DNA of 20,244 nt. Origin: DATARH01 sp035935235. Its GTDB lineage: Bacteria; Pseudomonadota; Alphaproteobacteria; ATCC43930; CGMCC-115725. The translations under genes and the position numbers were made by a program. The notes beneath the pieces are model-generated. The model searched no databases. It saw only the letters and a list, made by a program, of their open reading frames with translations, and was not told the DNA's origin. Of the stretch, positions 1 to 7,655 are shown one piece after another (position 1 is the first letter of the stretch; each line of letters opens with the position of its first letter). The stretch is from assembly GCA_035935235.1 (NCBI GenBank), contig DASYXG010000194.1, positions 1 through 20,244 on the forward strand. Reading direction: 5' to 3'.

Positions 1-146
1 CCGCTGCCGCGCCCGAGGCGGAAATCGTCTCCTGCCCAGGCTTCGCCGAGGCGCAGGATTGGATGGCGCGCAATCTCGGCGCCGACGATGTCGTGTTGCT
101 GGAGAACGATTTGCCCGATCTGCTGGAGCAGAAATTGCGGCTGTAG
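1..146 (+). CDS. C-terminal end of a truncated gene, possibly Mur-ligase-like
   Basis: The window opens inside a plus-strand reading frame (codons begin at position 3) that ends at TAG 144-146. About 47 residues are visible. The tail contains a DDVVLLENDLPDLLE stretch that reminds me of the C-terminus of Mur-ligase-family proteins (MurF/MurT-like peptide ligases), where a GDVVL-type strand lies near the end. That is recall only, because the nucleotide-binding and catalytic domains lie outside the window. The composition is typical of the surrounding GC-rich DNA. It converges on the methyltransferase at 217-1068, with a hairpin repeat between them. I am confident it is coding but unsure of the family. 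Confidence 0.5.
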   Translation, partial: AAAPEAEIVSCPGFAEAQDWMARNLGADDVVLLENDLPDLLEQKLRL

Positions 147-186
147 CAAACGCCTCTGGGTAACCGTCGGAGCGGCGGGGCGATAG

Positions 187-206
187 GTCCCGGCCTTCGC
201 CGGGAC
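187..206. repeat. Short GC-rich hairpin repeat between convergent genes
   Basis: GTCCCGGC and GCCGGGAC form a perfect 8-bp stem around a CTTC loop. It lies in the 70-bp gap between two convergent genes, so it could act as a bidirectional terminator, although no T-run follows. I recall the sequence as a common dispersed element in Bradyrhizobium-type genomes. The hairpin is seen directly; the family assignment and terminator role are inferred. Confidence 0.6.
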
Positions 207-216
207 GACGGCGGGC

Positions 217-1068
217 CTACGCCCTTGTCGCCTTGGCGATCAGCACCGTGCCGGGAAGGCGCAGGCCGTCCGCGGTCACATAGGGCGTGAAGCCGGTGGT
301 GATCTCGGCGATGATCGCCTGGCGTTCCGCTTCGGGCGCGTTCTTCTCCTCCATCAGCCGCCAGGCCGGGCCGAACAGCGCGGCGTGCTCGGCCTCGTTC
401 GCCGCGGCGGCGCCGCGAACATGGAAGGCGCGCGGCGTCACGGAAATATCCGCAAACCCGGCCTTGGCAAGGATGTCCTTAAGATAGACCGGGTCGCGGA
501 AAGCCATCGGTCCCGGCTCGCGCGGGTCAACCGGTTTGGCCTCGCCAAGATGCCTCACCGCGATCTCGAACGGGATCTTCCAATGCGTGTTCTCGCTGAG
601 CGACGCCCACACGGCCATGCACAGCCGCCCGCCCTGGCGCAGTCCGGCATGGAGGTTGGTGAAGGCCGCCACCGGGTCAGCGAAAAACATCACCCCGAAG
701 CGCGAGATCAACAGCTCGAAGCTGTCCGCCGGAAAGCGATGCACCTGCGCATCGGCGAGAACGAACGAGAGGTTCGTCGCCCCGGCCGCCGCGACGTTCT
801 TGCGGCACTGCTCGAGCATCGGCTCGGAGATGTCGACCCCGGTGACATGACCGCGTGGCCCGACAGCCTGGGCGAACGGGATCGCCGTCGCGCCGGTGCC
901 GCAGCCGATATCGAGCACGCGCTCGCCGGGTTGCGGGGCCGCTTCATGTTGCAGCAGCGCCGCGACCTCGACATTGCGCGCTTCCTGGAGGCCGGCGCGC
1001 GCGACCCAGCGTGGTCCAGCAACCTCGTTCCAGTGACGCTGCATCGCCGTGTTGGCTGTGTCGGGCAT
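217..1068 (-). CDS. Class I SAM-dependent methyltransferase (UbiE/Methyltransf_11 type)
   Basis: A 283-aa predicted cytoplasmic methyltransferase. Motif I is VLDIGCGTG (residues 51-59), the acidic ribose-binding residue is D79 in VTGVDIS, a LADAQ segment follows near 103-107, and ISRFGVMFFADP (121-132) matches the motif IV/V region of UbiE/COQ5-like enzymes. The N-terminal MQRHWNEVAGPRW segment is typical of a methyltransferase subgroup common in rhizobia. I chose the ATG at 1068 because GGAGG lies 9 nt upstream; a TTG at 1089 in the same frame is less likely. It is third in a minus-strand group after the CoA-transferase and GST genes, but a 122-bp gap with a palindromic repeat separates it from GST, so cotranscription is uncertain. 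The substrate is unknown. Confidence 0.85.
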   Translation of the reverse strand: MPDTANTAMQRHWNEVAGPRWVARAGLQEARNVEVAALLQHEAAPQPGERVLDIGCGTGATAIPFAQAVGPRGHVTGVDISEPMLEQCRKNVAAAGATNLSFVLADAQVHRFPADSFELLISRFGVMFFADPVAAFTNLHAGLRQGGRLCMAVWASLSENTHWKIPFEIAVRHLGEAKPVDPREPGPMAFRDPVYLKDILAKAGFADISVTPRAFHVRGAAAANEAEHAALFGPAWRLMEEKNAPEAERQAIIAEITTGFTPYVTADGLRLPGTVLIAKATRA

Positions 1069-1122
1069 GGCATGATTCCTCCGCGGCAATCCTTATCCGC
1101 CTTCAGGTTTGGCCTCCCAACA

Positions 1123-1145
1123 CCTCTCCCGCAATGCGGGAGAGG
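1123..1145. repeat. Single palindromic repeat unit (CCTCTCCCGC family)
   Basis: CCTCTCCCGCA and TGCGGGAGAGG are perfect 11-nt inverted arms flanking one A. The unit lies between the GST stop and the methyltransferase start. Nearly the same arms occur at 16560-16583 and 16631-16650, and a variant occurs at 7656-7785, so this is a dispersed repeat rather than a gene-specific site. As RNA it could form a hairpin in a GST-methyltransferase transcript. Confidence 0.75.
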
Positions 1146-1190
1146 GCGTTTCGTGTCGGCTAAATGTGCAGAAGGCGTTGGAGGGCAGGG

Positions 1191-1808
1191 TTACGCGACG
1201 CCTTCCTGCTGCATCACCCGCTGCACCGCCGGGCGCGACTTCATGCGCTCGTAATGCGCGGCCACATTGGGCGGCAGCTTCATGCCGAGGCGGCCGGCGC
1301 CCCAGAACTCGACATAGAACACCGCGGCATCGGCGGTCGAGAGCTCGTTGCCGCCGAGATAGTTCTTACCGGCGAGCGCCTTGTCGAGAATCTGGAACCC
1401 CTTTTCGACCATCTCGCGGCCGCGCGCCTTGACCTGCTCCTCTTGGTCGGCGGGGCCGAAATTGCCGGGCCGGAAGATGCGCGCGAAACCCTGTCCGTGC
1501 ATGGTGCCGACCGCGTATTCCATCGCTTCATAGGCCCGCACCTCGGCTTCGAGGTCTTGCGGGATGAGCTTGGCCTGCGGGTTCAACTTGGCCAGGTAGG
1601 TGGCGATCACCGGAAACTCGGTGAGGATCGAGCCGTCATCGCGTTGCAGCGCCGGCACCTTCGATTTCTGGCTCACCTGGGTGAAGGCCGGCTGATATTG
1701 CGCGCCTTCGCGCAGATTGACCGCTTCCAGGTCATACGGCTTGCCGATTTCCTCGAGCAGCACGTGGATGCCGATCGAGCAGACGCCGGGGGCGTAATAG
1801 AGCTTCAT
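1191..1808 (-). CDS. Glutathione S-transferase, beta-class-like
   Basis: A 205-aa cytosolic GST of usual length. The N-terminal thioredoxin-like domain (about 1-75) starts MKLYYAPGVCS with Cys10, the position of the active cysteine in beta-class bacterial GSTs. The cis-proline is P52 in KVPAL, and the glutathione gamma-glutamyl site is LTEFP near 62-66. That site is normally Glu-Ser, and here a Phe follows the Glu. The C-terminal helical domain has the conserved STADAAVF stretch near 157-164. The ATG at 1808 is preceded by AGGAGG. It starts 27 nt after the CoA-transferase stop, so the two are probably one transcript. This suggests a role with an acid or xenobiotic pathway, but the substrate is not deducible. 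Confidence 0.9.
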   Translation of the reverse strand: MKLYYAPGVCSIGIHVLLEEIGKPYDLEAVNLREGAQYQPAFTQVSQKSKVPALQRDDGSILTEFPVIATYLAKLNPQAKLIPQDLEAEVRAYEAMEYAVGTMHGQGFARIFRPGNFGPADQEEQVKARGREMVEKGFQILDKALAGKNYLGGNELSTADAAVFYVEFWGAGRLGMKLPPNVAAHYERMKSRPAVQRVMQQEGVA

Positions 1809-1835
1809 GGGGTTGCCTCCTGAGTTTGGGGTGGC

Positions 1836-3071
1836 TCAGAGAATGCCGTCCGCCTTGAGGCCGTCGACCTCGGCGGCGGACATGCCGAGCCAACTGCCGA
1901 GTACATCGGCATTGTGCTGGCCTAAAAGTGGCGACGGTTTGACCTTGGCTGGGTGCCCGTCGAAGCGCACCGGCCAGGCCGGCATCTTGACCTTGCCGGT
2001 GGTCGGGTGCTCGATCGTCTGCATGATGCCGCGCTCGGCGAGCGAGGGGTCGGCCATCAGTTCGGCGGTGTCGAACACCGCGCCGGCCGGCACCCCGGCC
2101 TCGCCGATGATCTTCATCGCCTCTTCCTTGGTGTGCTCGCGCGTCCAGGCGGAGATGATCTCGTCGACCTCGGCGGCGCGCTGACTGCGGGCGTTCTGCG
2201 TTTCGTAGCGCTCGTCACCCTTAAGGTCCTCGCGACCGATGACGCGAAGAAGACGCTGCCAATGGTCGGCGTTGCCGCGACTGCAGAAGACATAAACGTA
2301 ATCGTTCGGCCCGCCCGGCTTGCACGGATAGAGGGCCGAGGGCACCAGACCGCCGGGCGCCGAACGGCTGCTGCCGCCGCGTGGCGGGGCCTTGCCGGAG
2401 AGCTGCGTGCGCGAGAACGGCACGCGCATGTAGTGAATCATCGCATCTTGCATCGCGACCTGAAGGCGGCGGCCCTGGCCGGTCTGCGCGCGTTTGTAGA
2501 GCGCCCCCAGGATGCTGATCGCCATCAGCATGCCGGTGCCGGTGTCGCCGAAGCTCGGGCCGGGCTTGACCGGCGCCTGGCCGGCCTCACCAGTGACACT
2601 GGTCGGGCCGCCGGCGGCCTGGGCAATCATGTCGAAGGCGAGGTTCTTCTCGTATGGGCTCCCGGTGCCGAAGCCCTTGACCTGGCAATAGATGATGCCG
2701 GGGTTGATCTTTCTGACCTCATCGTAGCCGAGGCCAAGCCGCTCGATCGTGCCGGGCGCCATATTCTCGATCGTGACGTCGGCTTTCTTCAGCAGCTCAC
2801 GGACGATCTCGAGCCCGCGCGGCGACTTCAGATTGACGGTCAGCGACTTCTTGTTGGCGTTGAATTGGTGGAAATACCAGGGGTCCTTATCCGGTGCGCC
2901 TGGCCCTTGCAGCCGGCGGCCGGGATCGCCGGTCAGCGGGTTCTCGATCTTGACCACCTCGGCGCCGAGCCATGCCAGCGACTCGGTGCACGAGGGTCCG
3001 GCCTCGAACTGGGTGAAATCCACGACTTTGACGCCCGCGAGGCAATCGACCTCTACGCCGAGTTCCGCCAT
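1836..3071 (-). CDS. Family III CoA-transferase (CaiB/BaiF/Frc-like)
   Basis: A 411-aa enzyme of the CaiB/BaiF family, which moves CoA between an acyl-CoA donor and a free carboxylate. The N-terminus has the typical VKVVDFTQFEAGP opening and LGAEVVKIENP (35-45). NKKSLTVNLKS (73-83), DVTIENMAPGTIERLGLGY (98-116) and FGDTGTGM (174-181) follow. D176 in the last motif aligns with the catalytic aspartate of formyl-CoA transferase (Asp169 in Frc). Length fits the family. The start at 3071 is chosen for MAELG with GGAGG about 9 nt upstream; the frame extends to 3140 without a better start. It is first of the minus-strand group with GST. The acid it activates is not determined. An oxalate role is possible by family, but there is no oxalyl-CoA decarboxylase next to it. 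Confidence 0.9.
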   Translation of the reverse strand: MAELGVEVDCLAGVKVVDFTQFEAGPSCTESLAWLGAEVVKIENPLTGDPGRRLQGPGAPDKDPWYFHQFNANKKSLTVNLKSPRGLEIVRELLKKADVTIENMAPGTIERLGLGYDEVRKINPGIIYCQVKGFGTGSPYEKNLAFDMIAQAAGGPTSVTGEAGQAPVKPGPSFGDTGTGMLMAISILGALYKRAQTGQGRRLQVAMQDAMIHYMRVPFSRTQLSGKAPPRGGSSRSAPGGLVPSALYPCKPGGPNDYVYVFCSRGNADHWQRLLRVIGREDLKGDERYETQNARSQRAAEVDEIISAWTREHTKEEAMKIIGEAGVPAGAVFDTAELMADPSLAERGIMQTIEHPTTGKVKMPAWPVRFDGHPAKVKPSPLLGQHNADVLGSWLGMSAAEVDGLKADGIL

Positions 3072-3248
3072 TTCCGGTTCCTCCCAAAAAGCTTGCGGAC
3101 AGACTAGCGCGGCACGCTTCTCCGCGCCATCGCGCCACACGCGCTCGCAGAGCAGCGGAAGGAGATGAACGGATTGAAGCTGTTGGCGGCGAGATGTAGC
3201 GACGAATAGACCACAGTCGCCGCGGCATAAAAATCAGGACCAGCCGCA

Positions 3249-3277
3249 GGATGCGGTTTGCGCCTCAATCCGCATCC
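3249..3277. promoter_or_regulatory. Inverted repeat, possible operator
   Basis: GGATGCGG (3249-3256) and CCGCATCC (3270-3277) are perfect 8-nt inverted arms separated by 13 nt. They sit between the divergent CoA-transferase and methyltransferase-like genes and overlap the candidate -35 of the latter. That placement fits an operator, but no regulator is encoded nearby. It could also be chance in GC-rich DNA. Confidence 0.3.
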
Positions 3278-3287
3278 CGACTATTCT
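3258..3287 (+). promoter_or_regulatory. Candidate sigma70-type promoter for 3348
   Basis: TTGCGC (3258-3263) and TATTCT (3282-3287) are separated by 18 nt and lie about 60 nt before the ATG at 3348. The -10 matches 4 of 6 and the -35 matches 3 of 6 consensus positions. It is the best pair I can see in this gap but is weak evidence. Confidence 0.25.
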
Positions 3288-3347
3288 CACCTGGCCACCA
3301 CACTCATATGCCTCAGTGCGAAATGCTCGGATTTGTAGAGGTCATGC

Positions 3348-4067
3348 ATGAGTCTTAATCCGGGTTGGTTGATGTGGTTTATGGAGCTTTGTAAAACAAA
3401 CGGACTCACCGTTGACGACGCTATTCTTGACATTGGCGCGTCCGAACTCTTTTGCAGCGACGCACCATCGTCGCTGAATGATTTCCTCTCGTCGCTCGGT
3501 GCGCGGGCCTACGATGACGAAGAGTTGACTCGCATAGCGGATCGCTCATTCGCCGGCGACCTATTTCGACGAGCTGGCTTTCGGTATGACGCGGTCGATT
3601 ATGCCAAATTTCCCGGTATTATTAGGTTGGACATGAATGTCGACGAGTTGCCGGAAAAATACCATGGTAGGTATAAGTTCATAAATAACTCAGGAACTAG
3701 CGAGCACATACTTAACCAATATAATGTTTTTAAAATAATTCATGACGCGGCTGCTCCTGGCGCCCTTATGTACCACGGCGTGCCGGGATGGGGCGAATAC
3801 GAGCATGGTATTATCGGATATTCGCCGAAATTCTTTTGGGCGCTGGCAACTGCGAACGATTACGAAATCGTCCGCTTTTGGGGGTGGGCCGACAACAAAC
3901 CGACCCCTCTCAAGGCCGAATTCATGGAACAGATCGCATTCACTCATTCGCCCATCGCAGAGCGAGTTTGGCTACACATCCTATTGAGAAAGAGAACGAA
4001 TGCTCCCTTTCAAGGCCTTAATGACCCCGCATTCAACTCCAACTGGGATAAGCCCGCACAGGCATAA
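3348..4067 (+). CDS. Methyltransferase-like protein in AT-richer DNA
   Basis: A 239-aa soluble protein. AILDIGASE (25-33) resembles SAM-binding motif I, YDAVDYAKFPGIIRLDMN (80-97) carries acidic residues where the ribose-binding region is expected, and INNSGTSEHILNQYNVFK (112-129) plus PGALMYHGVP (137-146) and YSPKFFWALATANDYEI (158-174) look like the motif IV-VI region of a class I methyltransferase. I recall similar proteins near glycan or surface-polymer genes, but the substrate is unknown. The ATG at 3348 has AGAGG about 8 nt upstream. Codon use and base composition differ clearly from neighbours (at 3661-3720 only 22 of 60 bases are G/C), which suggests horizontal acquisition. It precedes the split membrane protein and may be cotranscribed with it. 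Confidence 0.65.
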   Translation: MSLNPGWLMWFMELCKTNGLTVDDAILDIGASELFCSDAPSSLNDFLSSLGARAYDDEELTRIADRSFAGDLFRRAGFRYDAVDYAKFPGIIRLDMNVDELPEKYHGRYKFINNSGTSEHILNQYNVFKIIHDAAAPGALMYHGVPGWGEYEHGIIGYSPKFFWALATANDYEIVRFWGWADNKPTPLKAEFMEQIAFTHSPIAERVWLHILLRKRTNAPFQGLNDPAFNSNWDKPAQA

Positions 4068-4154
4068 CAAAGGCTTGCAATTCATGAGCAACGTCGTCTG
4101 AAACGTGTAGAGGTGGCTCAAGAGAAAATTCAGCCTTGGTGCCTTGAGAACCGC

Positions 4155-4781
4155 ATGACCGCCGCCATCGGACCCACCGTTAAACCGCGACTGAGATTGG
4201 CGTTGTCCGTGACGTGCTTTGTCCTGTTCGCGCTCGCGGTGTTGTCCCTGCAACAGGAAAGGATCGGTCGCTTCACGGTTGACGAGGAATGGCCGATTCC
4301 GGCAGCTCTCTCGCATCTGCTGTTCCATTCGCCGCTGGGGATCGCCGATAAGGCGCTGGTGGATTATTTCCGAAGGCCACGGGACCAGGGTTCAACCGCG
4401 GAAATGGTCGAACAGCTTGTGCACGATGGGATTGCGCCGACGCACATTGAACAAATGGTGTTCGACGGGCAGGGGATCGGCGGCTCCCTATCCGCCACGC
4501 TGGCGTTTGAACTTTTCGGTTCGCACGCACGCTCTCTCGCTCTGCTGTTCCTGACGTTTCTGGGGCTTTCGGCAGTCAGCTACACCTTGCGCTTTCGCGG
4601 CGAGCGGCTGTGGGTCGTGCCCGTTTTCCTGACGGCGTCGAGTTTTCTGCTCCTCACGGTAACAACGGAGTTCCCCCTATGGGCTACCGAAGCGCCGATC
4701 GGGGGTTCGCGGTCGTACATATTGCTGGCGATCCTCCCGACGCTGCATTGGTGCTTTGAGCTGGTCGGCGAGAAAAGCTAA
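4155..4781 (+). CDS. Polytopic membrane protein, N-terminal part (split by TAA)
   Basis: A 208-aa product from ATG 4155; a GTG at 4113 in the same frame would add 14 residues, and neither has a strong ribosome-binding site. A membrane segment follows a basic N-terminus (CFVLFALAVLSL). A predicted extracytoplasmic loop carries VDEEWP, then three further hydrophobic helices end near the TAA at 4779-4781. The acidic DEE motif in the first loop is reminiscent of GT-C membrane glycosyltransferases, but this is only suggestive. The next frame, 4797-5690, is in the same phase after only five codons and continues with more helices, so this is probably the front half of one interrupted gene. I do not recognise the family. 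Confidence 0.6.
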   Translation: MTAAIGPTVKPRLRLALSVTCFVLFALAVLSLQQERIGRFTVDEEWPIPAALSHLLFHSPLGIADKALVDYFRRPRDQGSTAEMVEQLVHDGIAPTHIEQMVFDGQGIGGSLSATLAFELFGSHARSLALLFLTFLGLSAVSYTLRFRGERLWVVPVFLTASSFLLLTVTTEFPLWATEAPIGGSRSYILLAILPTLHWCFELVGEKS

Positions 4782-4796
4782 TCGCGCCGGGAAACA

Positions 4797-5690
4797 ATGT
4801 TCAGGGCTGTGTTGCTGGGGGTTCAGGTCGCGGTCCTCGGCATCGCCATCTTTGTGCGGTTCACCCCGATCTGCCTTATTGGAGCGCCGATCGTTAGCGC
4901 GCTGATTGCTGTGCGGGCGGGTTCGTCCAAGCGCGTCGCCACCGTTTTCTTTGTTCCTCTCGTGATCCTGCTCGGCGCGCTCTATGGCCTCGTGCCGCTC
5001 GCCTTCTCCAAGGAAGCCAACAGCGGAAGGTTGCAGACGCTTGTCTGGCACCGCGTTTTTGTCAGCCTTGGTGTGAACCCCGAGTGGCCGTTCCCCGGTG
5101 TCCGCGAAGAGTACCGATGTCCGCAAACACCGGGAGCCTTGCGCCAGCAATCCGATAGCAATGGAGCTTGCGTGTGGTTTGCCGCTCCGATGAACCAATC
5201 CCGGCCTGCGGCGGAGGTCTGGGCAGACCTCTATGGGCCCGATTACGAACGGGTCTTACGTCAGGCGTTCTTCCATGTCGCGGTCGAATACCCGGGAAAG
5301 ACGCTGGCGACGTTCCTTTACTATAAGCCGCAAATGATGATTGCCGAGACGATCACAGCGCTCAAACCCTGGAAGGCAATACCGGCAAGCGTCTGTGCGC
5401 TCGTGGTTCTTCAATTCGTCCTGGTGACCGGTTTTCTGGCAACAGAACCGGTCGCCGGTCGCGGCGTTGGCATCGGCGCCGGCATAACGATCGCGCTGGC
5501 CCTCGTTCTTTTCGCACTTATCCCGCATTTCATTGCTTGGACGACGCCCCCGACGGGGCAAGAGCTGGCCGCCGGGGCCGTGAGCGGCGCGATCATCGCC
5601 CTCTGGCTGGGATGTCGCGCGATATTGCGGCCTATCGTCCGGCGAACGAACGCATCCGCTGTTCTTGGCGATCGTGAGGCGGAAAGTTAG
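4797..5690 (+). CDS. Polytopic membrane protein, C-terminal part (same frame as upstream half)
   Basis: A 297-aa frame from ATG 4797 with three hydrophobic segments at the start (about 4-21, 24-40, 48-70). A hydrophilic region of roughly 120 residues follows, containing YRCPQTPGA and YGPDYERVLRQAFFHVAVEYPGK. Further membrane segments lie near 200-220, 227-250 and 260-280, before a basic tail. It has only a weak purine stretch (GGGAAA) before the ATG. It is in phase with 4155-4781, separated by TAA and five codons, and together they would make a protein of roughly 510 residues with about ten helices. Its stop (TAG 5688-5690) overlaps the stop of the convergent M20 gene. The function is not recognised; membrane glycosyltransferase or surface-polymer role is a guess from the neighbour at 3348. 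Confidence 0.55.
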   Translation: MFRAVLLGVQVAVLGIAIFVRFTPICLIGAPIVSALIAVRAGSSKRVATVFFVPLVILLGALYGLVPLAFSKEANSGRLQTLVWHRVFVSLGVNPEWPFPGVREEYRCPQTPGALRQQSDSNGACVWFAAPMNQSRPAAEVWADLYGPDYERVLRQAFFHVAVEYPGKTLATFLYYKPQMMIAETITALKPWKAIPASVCALVVLQFVLVTGFLATEPVAGRGVGIGAGITIALALVLFALIPHFIAWTTPPTGQELAAGAVSGAIIALWLGCRAILRPIVRRTNASAVLGDREAES

Positions 5691-6865
5691 CTCGCGCCGA
5701 GCCGGTCGAGCCGTTTCTCGACGAGGCGTGCGAACAGGCTGGCGCCGAACGGCAGCGCGCTGTCGTTGAAGTCGTAGCCGGGGTTGTGCACTTCGCACGC
5801 GCCCTCGCCGTCTCCGTTACCGATCTGGATGTAGGCGCCGGGCACTGCTTTCAGCATGATCGCGAAATCTTCCGAGGCCATCACCGGGTTGGAGTTGCGG
5901 TTGACATTGGCCTCGCCGACGACGTCGGCGGCGCAATCGGCGATGAATTGCACCTCATCGGCGTGGTTGACGAGGGGTGGAAACAGCACGCGGAAATTGG
6001 TCTCGGCCTTGGCGCCGAAGCCTGAGGCGATGCCCTCAGCGATGCGGGTCATGCGCGAGCCGATGACACCCATCGTCAGCTCGCTGAAGCAGCGCGCGGT
6101 GCCGCGCAGCACCGCCTTTTCGGGGATAACGTTATAGGCGTCGCCGCCATGGATTTGCGTGACGCTGACGACCGCGGTGTCGGTCGGCCGGACGTTGCGC
6201 GAGACGATCGTCTGCAGCGCCGTCGCGATATGGGCGCCGACGATGACCGGGTCGATCCCCGCCTCGGGCCGCGCGCCATGCGCGCCGACCCCGGTGACAT
6301 TGATGTCGAAGAATGCGCCGCCGGCCATCATCGCGCCCGGGCGGATCTGGAATTTGCCGACCGCCAAGCCCGGCCGGTTGTGCATGCCGAAGATCACATC
6401 GCACGGGAAGCGGTCGAACAGCCCGTCGGCGATCATCGCCTCGGCGCCGCCGAGCCCCTCCTCGGCCGGCTGGAAGATGAAATGCACGGTGCCGTCAAAA
6501 TTCTTCGTCGTGGCGAGGTATCTGGCCGCGCCCAACAGCATCGTCGTGTGGCCGTCATGGCCACAGGCGTGCATCTTGCCGCTGTTCTGTGAGCGATGCG
6601 CAAAGCTGTTCGCTTCCAGGATCGGCAGGCAGTCCATATCAGCCCTGAGCCCGATCGAGCGCGGCGAATTGCCGGCGCGCAGGCGCCCGACGACACCCGT
6701 CTTGCCGACGCCGCGAGTGACCTCGACGCCAAACTGCTCGAGCTTTTTCGCGACGAACTCTGCCGTGCGGGTCTCCTCGAAGCCGAGTTCCGGCTGTGAA
6801 TGGATGTCGCGCCGCCAGCCGGTCAGCTCGTCGTGAGTGGCGATGATCTTATCGATTGCCGGCAT
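5687..6865 (-). CDS. M20 family metallo-amidohydrolase (hippurate / N-acyl-amino-acid hydrolase type)
   Basis: A 392-aa cytoplasmic peptidase-family M20 (subfamily D) enzyme predicted to hydrolyse an N-acyl or amide bond of an amino-acid derivative. RRDIHSQPELGFEE (18-31) is the usual N-terminal signature. Expected metal-site residues are C101 and H103 in MHACGHDGHT, E135/E136 in QPAEEG, H162 in GMHNRPG and H360 in CEVHNPG. The dimerisation domain includes the conserved GVGAHGARPEAGIDP stretch. Length is normal. The ATG at 6865 (MPAID) follows AGGAAAG; a TTG at 6886 is unlikely. It starts 24 nt after the stop of the TauE/SafE-type permease, so the two are probably an operon, possibly linking export or uptake of an anion with amide hydrolysis. 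The exact substrate is unknown. Confidence 0.9.
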   Translation of the reverse strand: MPAIDKIIATHDELTGWRRDIHSQPELGFEETRTAEFVAKKLEQFGVEVTRGVGKTGVVGRLRAGNSPRSIGLRADMDCLPILEANSFAHRSQNSGKMHACGHDGHTTMLLGAARYLATTKNFDGTVHFIFQPAEEGLGGAEAMIADGLFDRFPCDVIFGMHNRPGLAVGKFQIRPGAMMAGGAFFDINVTGVGAHGARPEAGIDPVIVGAHIATALQTIVSRNVRPTDTAVVSVTQIHGGDAYNVIPEKAVLRGTARCFSELTMGVIGSRMTRIAEGIASGFGAKAETNFRVLFPPLVNHADEVQFIADCAADVVGEANVNRNSNPVMASEDFAIMLKAVPGAYIQIGNGDGEGACEVHNPGYDFNDSALPFGASLFARLVEKRLDRLGAS

Positions 6866-6889
6866 ATTTGGTTCTTTCCTATTCAACTT

Positions 6890-7645
6890 TTAGTATAGCG
6901 CCCTAGCGGCCGCCGCCGCCAGGGTGTAAAGGCCGGCGACGGCGAGAACCAGAATTGACAGGATAGCCGCTACCGTTTCGTTAAGCCGGTCGGCGATGCG
7001 CAGCCCGACAAGTCCGCCGACCCATGTCAGCGGCAGGAGGCTCGCGGAAATTGCCCAGTCTCCCGCCGGCACGCCGAGAAAGAAGACATCGGACAACAGG
7101 GTCACCGCGTAGACCAACACGAAGAACGCGACCAGCGTCGCGCGCACCGCCCGCATCGGCGCCGCCGCCAGCATCAGATAGATCATCAGCGGCGGCCCCG
7201 GCATGCCGACCAGGCCGGTCGCGGCGCCGGCGATGGTTCCGGCTCCCAGATCGAGGCCACGCCGCATCGCCACCCGTCGCGGCCGTTGGCGATAGCGGTT
7301 CCATCCCAGCATGGCCGCGAATAGGACGATCACGACGCCGGCGGCGAGGTGCACGATCAACGGATTGCTGTAGCCAAAGGCGACCAGGCCGATCGGCAGG
7401 CCGGCCGCGCTCCCCACCGCCAGGCGCAGCAGCAGGCTCGGTTCGATCGCGTCGCGCAGGCGCGGGATCATCACCAGCGAGATGGCCAGACTGAGGATGA
7501 CCACCAGTTGGATCGCTTGGTCCGCCGGCAGCAAAAGCAGGAAGAACGGCACGGCGAGCACGGCGAAGCCGAAGCCGTTGGTCGCCTGCAGCAGGGCGGC
7601 GACGAAGCACGTCGTCGCCAACCCCGCCCACACCGGCAGGCTCAT
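6890..7645 (-). CDS. TauE/SafE-type membrane permease
   Basis: A 251-aa inner-membrane protein made almost entirely of hydrophobic helices, with about eight segments. It has two related halves, as in the TauE/SafE (DUF81) family. The first helix contains LLQATNGFGFAVLAVPF, and the second half begins with LGAGTIAGAATGLVGMPGPPLMIYL, the family's repeated Gly-rich signature. Characterised members are linked to sulfite, sulfoacetate or other organic-anion transport, but the substrate here is not readable. The ATG at 7645 has GGGG about 10 nt upstream. It is followed after 24 nt by the M20 amidohydrolase on the same strand, and a large palindromic repeat lies just upstream of its start. Confidence 0.85.
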   Translation of the reverse strand: MSLPVWAGLATTCFVAALLQATNGFGFAVLAVPFFLLLLPADQAIQLVVILSLAISLVMIPRLRDAIEPSLLLRLAVGSAAGLPIGLVAFGYSNPLIVHLAAGVVIVLFAAMLGWNRYRQRPRRVAMRRGLDLGAGTIAGAATGLVGMPGPPLMIYLMLAAAPMRAVRATLVAFFVLVYAVTLLSDVFFLGVPAGDWAISASLLPLTWVGGLVGLRIADRLNETVAAILSILVLAVAGLYTLAAAAARALY

Positions 7646-7655
7646 GATGACATTT

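Noticed and set aside
385..1254. Long plus-strand open frame opposite the methyltransferase
   Set aside because: Arg/His/Leu-rich product with no motif, antisense to a clear methyltransferase; a frequent artefact of GC-rich codon bias.
1953..3107. 384-codon plus-strand frame opposite the CoA-transferase
   Set aside because: Mirror of the CoA-transferase codon pattern, no recognisable domain, no ribosome-binding site.
4113..4154. GTG start adding 14 residues to the membrane protein
   Set aside because: No properly spaced ribosome-binding site; the ATG at 4155 gives a normal basic N-terminus before the first helix, though the choice remains uncertain.
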